In this document: positions 15,671 to 20,394 of the stretch, in pieces
Numbering within the stretch: position 1 is the first letter of the stretch
Layout of the letters: every line of letters begins with the position of its first letter
From: JARRLC01 sp050290865
GTDB taxonomy: Bacteria > Pseudomonadota > Alphaproteobacteria > Rhizobiales > Rhodomicrobiaceae
Assembly (NCBI GenBank): GCA_050290865.1
Contig: JBNKIW010000045.1
Location: 1-20,394, forward strand
Length of the DNA: 20,394 nt
Reading direction: 5' to 3'
The notes under the pieces: generated by a model
What the model was told of the DNA's origin: nothing
The model's database searches: none
The model's input: the letters and a program-made list of their open reading frames with translations, nothing else
Made by a program: the position numbers and the translations under genes

Positions 15671-16162
15671 CTATTTCACGTCGCCGACTGTTCCGGCGCC
15701 ACCGATTTTACGCGTGGGGGCGATACCAAGCTCTTCCGTCTCCATCATCTTTGCCACGCGCTGCAGGGCAGACAGGATCGATGATTGCTCCCATTCATCG
15801 AGCGCTTCAAAACGTCGGACAAAGTCCTCATGCAGCAAAGGGGGCGAGGTCTCGATAATCCGTCTCGCGGCGTCGGTCAGCGCCAGATACACCATTCGCC
15901 GGTCGTCGGCGCTGCGCGTCCGCGTCACAAGGCCGCGCTGCTCCAGCCGGTTGAGAATCGTGGTGACGGTGGCCTGCGATAGTGAGACGTGCTTCGAAAT
16001 CGTTCGAACTGTAATATTAGACCTATCGTTGATCGCGCGCAGAATGACGAGTTGCGGGATGGTGAGGCCATATCTGCGCATCACCTTTTTTGAATGCATA
16101 TCGGTTGCGCGGATGATCTGCCGCAGAGGAATCAACACCTTCTGCAATGTTCTTGCGCTCAT
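15671..16162 (-). CDS. MarR-family transcriptional regulator
   Basis: A 163-residue winged-helix regulator. The central part (about 35-105) shows LTIPQLVILRAI, the recognition-helix region SLSQATVTTILNRLEQRGLV, and the wing with DDRRMVYLALTDAARR. Helices at both ends form the dimer interface. The ATG at 16162 has GGAGG in front. It is divergent from proVWX, with 188 bp between marR and the proV leader ORF. MarR proteins of the CosR/EctR type repress compatible-solute genes (ectoine, betaine uptake) in other bacteria, so a role as osmotic-response repressor of proVWX is the likely reading; this is inference from position. It probably also controls itself through the inverted repeats at 16229-16256. 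Confidence 0.93.
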   Translation of the reverse strand: MSARTLQKVLIPLRQIIRATDMHSKKVMRRYGLTIPQLVILRAINDRSNITVRTISKHVSLSQATVTTILNRLEQRGLVTRTRSADDRRMVYLALTDAARRIIETSPPLLHEDFVRRFEALDEWEQSSILSALQRVAKMMETEELGIAPTRKIGGAGTVGDVK

Positions 16163-16228
16163 AGAACCTCCGATATCAAGCTTCCCACCCGCGAAGATGC
16201 CGGTTGGATCACCAGCGGGAACGGTGCA

Positions 16229-16256
16229 GACACTTTGACATCAAAGCAATAGTGTC
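16229..16256. promoter_or_regulatory. Nested inverted repeats, likely MarR operator over a -35 box
   Basis: Two palindromes are nested. GACACT (16229-16234) pairs with AGTGTC (16251-16256), and inside them CTTTGA (16233-16238) pairs with TCAAAG (16241-16246). The inner one contains TTGACA (16235-16240), a perfect -35 box facing proV; TAAGAG 17 bases further is only a weak -10. MarR dimers bind palindromes of about this size, and a repressor bound here would block the promoter. Confidence 0.55.
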
Positions 16257-16286
16257 GTAAGAGGTGGACCCCACCAAGTGACATCT

Positions 16287-16327
16287 GGCGAAGTGTCCAC
16301 GCAACCGATCGACGCTCCGATTTCGCC
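16287..16327 (+). promoter_or_regulatory. Stem-loop in the proV leader RNA
   Basis: GGCGAA (16287-16292) can pair with TTCGCC (16322-16327), and the adjacent GTGTC (16293-16297) with GACGC (16311-16315, one G-U pair). This leaves a 13-base loop and a 6-base bulge. It lies 24 bases upstream of the leader ORF and would be in the 5' untranslated RNA if the TTGACA promoter is used. Confidence 0.35.
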
Positions 16328-16350
16328 TCCACAGAGAAAGGGAGCGAGTC

Positions 16351-16383
16351 ATGGACAGCTCGGTGACGGATCTGAATGACTGA
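16351..16383 (+). CDS. Ten-codon leader ORF coupled to proV
   Basis: ATG at 16351 opens the frame MDSSVTDLND and stops at TGA 16381-16383. It has a good ribosome binding site (AAGGGAG, 7 bases away). Its last bases, ATGACTGA, contain the proV start codon, so the two frames overlap by eight bases. proV itself has only a poor site (CGGA) within the leader ORF. The arrangement suggests ribosomes reach proV by reading this short frame first. The peptide is not rich in any one amino acid, so classical attenuation is unlikely. Confidence 0.5.
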   Translation: MDSSVTDLND

Positions 16384-17632
16384 AAAAATCATCGCAAAAA
16401 GCCTGTACAAGATTTTTGGCGACCGTCCCGAAAAGGCGATGGAACTCATCCGCAAGGGCCTCGCCAAGGAGGCCGTGTTCGAAGCGACCGGCCATGCCGT
16501 TGGAGTCAACAATGTGGATTTCGCCATCCGCGAGGGCGAGATTTTCGTTGTCATGGGCTTGTCCGGCTCCGGAAAGTCAACCCTGGTGCGCCTCCTGAAC
16601 CGGCTGATCGAGCCGACGAGCGGCAGCATTTTGTTTGACGGCGTTGATATCGCTTCTATGTCCGAGCGCGAGCTTATGGAGCTGCGGCGCACGAAAATGA
16701 GCATGGTGTTCCAATCCTTTGCGCTGATGCCTCATCTGAATATCATCGACAATGTCGCTTTTGGGCTCGAACTCGCAGGCATCGATCAAAACACACGCCG
16801 CGAACGTGCCGGTTCGGCGCTGGAGCAGGTCGGTCTTTCGGCCTATGCAGACAACTATCCTGATGAGTTGTCGGGCGGTATGAAGCAGCGCGTCGGTCTC
16901 GCACGCGCCCTCGCCAACGATCCGCAAGTGCTGCTGATGGACGAAGCCTTCTCGGCGCTCGACCCGCTAATCCGTACCGAAATGCAGGATGAACTTGTCA
17001 AGCTTCAGACGGAAAACCGGCGAACAGTTGTCTTCATATCACACGATCTTGACGAAGCCATGCGCATCGGTGACCGCATCGCCATAATGGAAGGCGGCCG
17101 CGTGATTCAGATCGGCACACCCGAAGAGCTTCTGAACGAGCCTGCGGACGACTACGTTCGCTCGTTCTTCCGCGGCGTCGATATCGCCAAGGTGCTGACC
17201 GCGGGAGACATCGCCCAGAAATTGCCGACGACCTTGATCAACCGGGCCGGTGCCGGGGTCGCCACGGCGCTCAATCAGCTACGCCGCGATGGCCGCGACT
17301 TCGGCTATGTCGTCGGCGCCGACCGCAGGCTGCATGGCGTCGTTTCGGTGCAATCGCTTCTGGACGCCAAGCGTAACGGCGAGTCTGCGATCGGCAAAGC
17401 GATGTTGGAAGACGCCCATAGTGTCGATAGCGGCACACGGCTGTCCGACCTCCTCGCGATTGTCGCCAAATCACCCTGCGCTGTGCCCGTCGCCGCCAGC
17501 GATGGACGCTATTTCGGTGTTATCACCAAGGCCAATCTGCTGGAAGCCCTGGCGCGCAATGGCGACGAACCAGCGCCCCCAGCAACCGGAGAAGCAGTGA
17601 ACGGCGAGAACATGATGGAATCGCATGACTGA
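16376..17632 (+). CDS. proV: Glycine betaine/proline ABC transporter, ATP-binding subunit
   Basis: The 418-residue ATPase of the ProU-type importer, on the cytoplasmic face of the inner membrane. Walker A GLSGSGKST (61-69), Q-loop in VFQSFALMPH (about 112), signature LSGGMKQR (164-171), Walker B VLLMDEAFSALD (about 184-195) and the switch His in FISHDLDEA (about 223) are intact. The N-terminal SLYKIFGDRPEKAMELIRKG is typical of ProV rather than shorter ABC ATPases. The C-terminal part (about 275-390) holds a pair of CBS domains, which in related transporters (OpuA) sense ionic strength. Length is close to E. coli ProV (400). The start lies inside the stop region of a leader ORF, and the end overlaps proW by eight bases (ATGACTGA). 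Confidence 0.97.
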   Translation: MTEKIIAKSLYKIFGDRPEKAMELIRKGLAKEAVFEATGHAVGVNNVDFAIREGEIFVVMGLSGSGKSTLVRLLNRLIEPTSGSILFDGVDIASMSERELMELRRTKMSMVFQSFALMPHLNIIDNVAFGLELAGIDQNTRRERAGSALEQVGLSAYADNYPDELSGGMKQRVGLARALANDPQVLLMDEAFSALDPLIRTEMQDELVKLQTENRRTVVFISHDLDEAMRIGDRIAIMEGGRVIQIGTPEELLNEPADDYVRSFFRGVDIAKVLTAGDIAQKLPTTLINRAGAGVATALNQLRRDGRDFGYVVGADRRLHGVVSVQSLLDAKRNGESAIGKAMLEDAHSVDSGTRLSDLLAIVAKSPCAVPVAASDGRYFGVITKANLLEALARNGDEPAPPATGEAVNGENMMESHD

Positions 17633-18734
17633 AACCCAGCCGACGACCGTCCCGACGCCCACCGATCCCTGGGCCACCGCAACGGACACATCCACCGTTG
17701 CGCAAGGTGTTCCGGACCAAGGCGGCCCTGCATCCGTGGATCCATGGGGCGGTAGCGCCCCTCCCGCTTCAGGCCCCGACTGGTTGACGCCGGACGGTGG
17801 CGCCGCTCCCCAGCATTTCAGCTTGCTGGATCCCTTCGGCGAAGCGGTCATCCCATTGCAAAGCTGGATCGAGACGGCGCTGCAATGGGTTGTCGGCCAT
17901 TTCCGTCCGGTGTTTCAGACCATTCGTCTGCCAGTGGATGCCACGCTCTCCGCTATCGAGGTGGGGTTGCACGCGACGCCCCCCCTGATCATCATTCTGG
18001 TTTTCGCCCTGATCGCATGGCAGTTATCCAGCTACCGTCTGGCCATCGGGACAGTATTCTCGCTGGTTTTCATCGGTCTCATCGGGGCATGGGACGCGGC
18101 CATGGTTACGCTGGCCCTCGTCATAACATCGGTCTTCTTCTGCGTCCTCATCGGCTTGCCGCTGGGCATCTGGCTCGCGCGCAGCGAGAGAGCTTCGGCG
18201 ATCGTAAGGCCGATACTCGATGGCATGCAGACAACACCCGCCTTCGTATATCTGGTGCCCATCGTGATGCTGTTCGGCATCGGCAACGTCCCTGGAGTGG
18301 TCGTCACCATTGTTTTTGCCCTGCCGCCGCTGGTGCGGCTGACCAATCTCGGCATCCGTCAGGTTCCCGGTGACCTTGTGGAAGCCGCCCGCTCGTTCGG
18401 CGCCTCTTCGCGGCAGCTTTTGTTCAAGGTGCAGTTGCCGCTCGCCATGCCCACAATCATGGCGGGCGTGAACCAGACGCTGATGCTGGCGCTTTCCATG
18501 GTGGTAATCGCCTCGATGATCGCCGTCGGTGGCCTCGGGCAAATGGTTCTACGCGGCATCGGCCGCCTCGATATGGGACTGGCAACCGTAGGCGGGCTAG
18601 GTATTGTATTGCTAGCCATAATACTTGATCGCGTGACACAAGCACTAGGCGTGGAGGCGCGTGCTCGCGCAACCCGCCATTGGTACGAGAGCGGCCCTGT
18701 CGGTCTTGTTCGGCGCGTATTGCGGGTCGCTTGA
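17625..18734 (+). CDS. proW: Glycine betaine/proline ABC transporter, permease subunit
   Basis: A 369-residue inner-membrane permease of ProU. About 85 hydrophilic Pro/Ala/Gly/Thr-rich residues come first, as in E. coli ProW, whose long N-terminal tail is a known feature. The membrane domain begins around residue 95 (TPPLIIILVFALIAWQL). The cytoplasmic EAA loop that contacts ProV is clear: EAARSFGASSRQLLFKVQLP, with the helix after it starting AMPTIMAGVNQTLMLALSMVV. The protein ends with a short basic tail. The start codon lies in the ATGACTGA overlap with proV, so translation is probably coupled. It is followed after 42 bp by proX. Confidence 0.96.
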   Translation: MTETQPTTVPTPTDPWATATDTSTVAQGVPDQGGPASVDPWGGSAPPASGPDWLTPDGGAAPQHFSLLDPFGEAVIPLQSWIETALQWVVGHFRPVFQTIRLPVDATLSAIEVGLHATPPLIIILVFALIAWQLSSYRLAIGTVFSLVFIGLIGAWDAAMVTLALVITSVFFCVLIGLPLGIWLARSERASAIVRPILDGMQTTPAFVYLVPIVMLFGIGNVPGVVVTIVFALPPLVRLTNLGIRQVPGDLVEAARSFGASSRQLLFKVQLPLAMPTIMAGVNQTLMLALSMVVIASMIAVGGLGQMVLRGIGRLDMGLATVGGLGIVLLAIILDRVTQALGVEARARATRHWYESGPVGLVRRVLRVA

Positions 18735-18776
18735 ACCGCAAACGCCAGATACTGTCCCCATAGAGAGGAGAGACAT

Positions 18777-19799
18777 ATGATACGTACCCCCTTCTTAACC
18801 AGCCTGCTTCTCGCAGCCGCCGTTGTTGCCGGGCCCGGCGTTCTTGCGACCCAGGCCGCGGAACTACCGGGAAAAGGCGTCGTCGTCAAACCGGGACAGG
18901 ACAATATCGATGGCGAGAACTTTCAGACCATCATTGTCATGAAAGCGCTGAAGAAGCTCGGCTACACGGTCGAAGACGTGAAGAACGCCAAATACCCGGC
19001 GCTGCACATCGCTATCGCCAATGGCGATCTCACCTTCATGGCCGATCATTGGAATCCGTTGCACGACGCTTTTTATGAGAAGGCTGGCGGCGATGCCAAA
19101 CTGTCGCGAAAAGGCGCCTACCTTCCCGGCTGCGCACAGGGCTACCTGATCGACAAGAAGACGGCCGACGCCCACAAGATCACTAATATCGGCCAGCTCA
19201 CCGACCCCAAAATAGCGAAGCTTTTCGACGCCAATGGCGACGGCAAGGCGGACCTTGCGGGCTGCGTCCCGGGCTGGGGGTGCGAGCGTGTCATTGAACA
19301 TCAGCTCGACGCCTTCAAACTGCGTAAGACGGTCAGCCATAACCAGGGCGAATATTCTGCCATCATCGCCGACACCATTGCTCGCAGTAAAGAGGGTAAG
19401 CCGATCCTCTATTACACCTGGACACCTTATTGGGTTTCGGGCGTGCTGGTGCCGGGCCGCGATGTGAGCTGGCTGGAGGTGCCACATTCGGCACATCCCA
19501 ATGGCGTCGATACCAAACTGCCGAATGGCAAGAACTACGGTTTCCGCGTGAACACGCAGACGATCGTCGCCAACCGGAAATTCGTGGAAGCCAATCCGGC
19601 TGCAGCCAAACTGTTCGAGGTGATGCAGATCTCGGCGAATGACGTCTCGGCGCAGAATCTGACGATGCGGGACAAAGGCCAGGGCGGCTGGGCTGCCGCG
19701 GAACGCCACGCCGACGCCTGGATCAAGGCGCACCAGAAGGTGTTCGACGGGTGGATTGCCGAGGCTAAAAAGGCCGCGCAAACAAAGACCAAAAAATAG
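18777..19799 (+). CDS. proX: Glycine betaine/proline ABC transporter, periplasmic binding protein
   Basis: A 340-residue substrate-binding protein. A signal peptide (MIRTPFLTSLLLAAAVVAG, cleavage near ATQAA at 24-28) sends it to the periplasm. The three Trp residues that box the quaternary amine in E. coli ProX are all present: Trp92 in DHWNPLHD, Trp167 in GCVPGWGCE, and Trp215 in YYTWTPYW. A calcium-loop-like DANGDGKAD (151-159), the paired cysteines around GCVPGWGC, and long matches such as QGYLIDKKTAD and ITNIGQLTDPKIAKLFD show it is of the E. coli ProX type rather than the OpuAC type common in rhizobia. A strong AGAGGAGAG ribosome binding site precedes the ATG. Ligand choice between glycine betaine and proline betaine cannot be settled here. 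Confidence 0.97.
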   Translation: MIRTPFLTSLLLAAAVVAGPGVLATQAAELPGKGVVVKPGQDNIDGENFQTIIVMKALKKLGYTVEDVKNAKYPALHIAIANGDLTFMADHWNPLHDAFYEKAGGDAKLSRKGAYLPGCAQGYLIDKKTADAHKITNIGQLTDPKIAKLFDANGDGKADLAGCVPGWGCERVIEHQLDAFKLRKTVSHNQGEYSAIIADTIARSKEGKPILYYTWTPYWVSGVLVPGRDVSWLEVPHSAHPNGVDTKLPNGKNYGFRVNTQTIVANRKFVEANPAAAKLFEVMQISANDVSAQNLTMRDKGQGGWAAAERHADAWIKAHQKVFDGWIAEAKKAAQTKTKK

Positions 19800-20165
19800 T
19801 TCTGAGCTTTGGAGATTGTACTGATATTCCCCCTTTTTCATTCAATCGCTTGCGATTGGACCAGGGCGGGCGGTACGGTCTGAACGGCAATGGCAGCGGC
19901 AAGATCAAGGTCTCGCCGCTGCTTTGTTTTGTGCGGTGAAGTTAGGGGCCGCGCGATAAGAAGCCTCGGCGCGTTTTTTTCGCAGCGTACCCTCAGGAAT
20001 CCCCTCATTTCTGCGAGACTCAATTTTGCCGCTCCCGTTTGGCGAAAAGGTTTGGCTCAATTCACCCTCTGTGTTGATGCGACAGAAAACCGAAGGAATC
20101 TGGGAAAAACTTGTTCCTGTTCCGTTCTCGCTCTGGTAGAGTAAGCGTCCAATCGGAGAAATGGG
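19800..20165. other. Gap between proX and the transposase gene
   Basis: No credible gene. It holds the proX terminator (listed separately) and probably the left end of the insertion element, but no inverted repeat end could be fixed because the other end lies outside the window. A second GC stem, CGCGC (19950-19954) with GCGCG (19969-19973) and a 14-base loop, is followed by seven Ts and may be a backup terminator. Confidence 0.45.
19893..19930 (+). terminator. Intrinsic terminator of proVWX
   Basis: GCAGCGGC (19893-19900) pairs with GCCGCTGC (19915-19922), a perfect 8-bp stem. Inside the 14-base loop AGA and TCT can add three pairs after one mismatch. TTTGTTTT follows directly. It starts 94 bases after the proX stop. 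Confidence 0.6.
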
Positions 20166-20394
20166 ATGGACGCGGAGCAGTTCGACCAGATCGAGCAAGC
20201 GGTGCGGCAGGAAATGAGCGCCGAGCAGCGCGTCCGCATCGAGGTGGCGGCGCGCGATACGAACGCTGAACAAGCCGTCGCGGCACTGCTTGGCGAGAAG
20301 GCGGTGTCGCTCGACAACAGTCGCCTCTGTCCGATCTGCGGGGCCGGAGGCGCCGTGAAGAATGGGCGTGATCGCCGAGGTCTCCAGCGGTTCG
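20166..20394 (+). CDS. IS1595-like transposase, N-terminal part, cut by window end
   Basis: The visible 76 residues start MDAEQFDQIEQAVRQEMSAE. They include a helical N-terminus with an EQAVAALLGE stretch, then the zinc-ribbon opening CPICGAGGAVKNGRDRRGLQ at about 55-74, followed by RF. The CPxCG...V.NG..R.GLQRF pattern is typical of IS1595-family transposases, whose DDE-type catalytic domain would lie outside the window. GGAG lies about 8 bases before the ATG. The second Cys pair of the zinc ribbon and the catalytic residues are not visible, so whether the element is intact is unknown. Confidence 0.72.
   Translation, partial: MDAEQFDQIEQAVRQEMSAEQRVRIEVAARDTNAEQAVAALLGEKAVSLDNSRLCPICGAGGAVKNGRDRRGLQRF
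20166..20394 (+). mobile_element. Left part of an insertion sequence, boundaries not set
   Basis: Inferred only from the transposase start. The terminal inverted repeat and target duplication could not be placed, so the true left end lies somewhere between about 19980 and 20166. It marks the point where the otherwise stable gene neighbourhood may have been interrupted. Confidence 0.5.

Noticed and set aside
19844..19859. CAATCG-cttg-CGATTG hairpin as proX terminator
   Set aside because: No T-run follows on the plus strand; the stem at 19893-19922 is a better candidate.

Overview
The window looks like chromosomal DNA from a GC-rich alphaproteobacterium, most likely of the Hyphomicrobiales (Rhizobiales). 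The reason is the minus-strand gene order pgeF, lipoprotein, prs, rplY, pth, ychF, which I know as a conserved neighbourhood in that group. This is from memory and was not searched. Base composition and gene style are even until the right edge, where a transposase gene begins and runs off the window.

Layout. (1) 184-3947, minus strand: three exported proteins. Two are 190-residue secreted proteins that resemble spore-coat-U/pilin-like beta-sandwich proteins; the third is a subtilisin-type S8 protease with a long Gly/Asn-rich pro-region. They are separated by gene-free gaps of almost 400 bp. (2) 4280-9972, minus strand: the housekeeping block ychF, pth, rplY, prs, a duplicated-domain lipoprotein and pgeF. 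A promoter in the prs-rplY gap and a terminator in the lipoprotein-prs gap split it into at least three transcription units. (3) 10357-11974: a membrane anti-sigma-like protein with no sigma factor beside it, followed by about 0.8 kb without a recognisable gene. (4) 11975-15200: a small two-helix membrane protein on the plus strand, facing a minus-strand group made of a TPR protein, an 81-residue membrane protein and a large sodium:solute symporter that has its own terminator. (5) 15671-19799: a MarR-family regulator divergent from a complete proVWX operon for glycine betaine/proline uptake, followed by a terminator. (6) 20166-end: the start of an IS1595-like transposase.

How the genes may work together. 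The right half looks like an osmolyte-uptake region: ATPase, permease and periplasmic binding protein in one operon, with a MarR repressor candidate whose likely operator (nested inverted repeats) lies in the shared promoter gap. The first proV start codon sits inside the stop region of a 10-codon leader ORF that carries the only good ribosome binding site. The proV-proW junction uses the same 8-base overlap, so all three reading frames may be translationally coupled. Whether the nearby sodium symporter belongs to the same response is inference.

No CRISPR array, rRNA or complete tRNA gene was seen. I did not find a convincing wholly new system. The best candidates for a second look are the proV leader ORF with its operator, the two-copy lipoprotein, and the orphan anti-sigma fusion.
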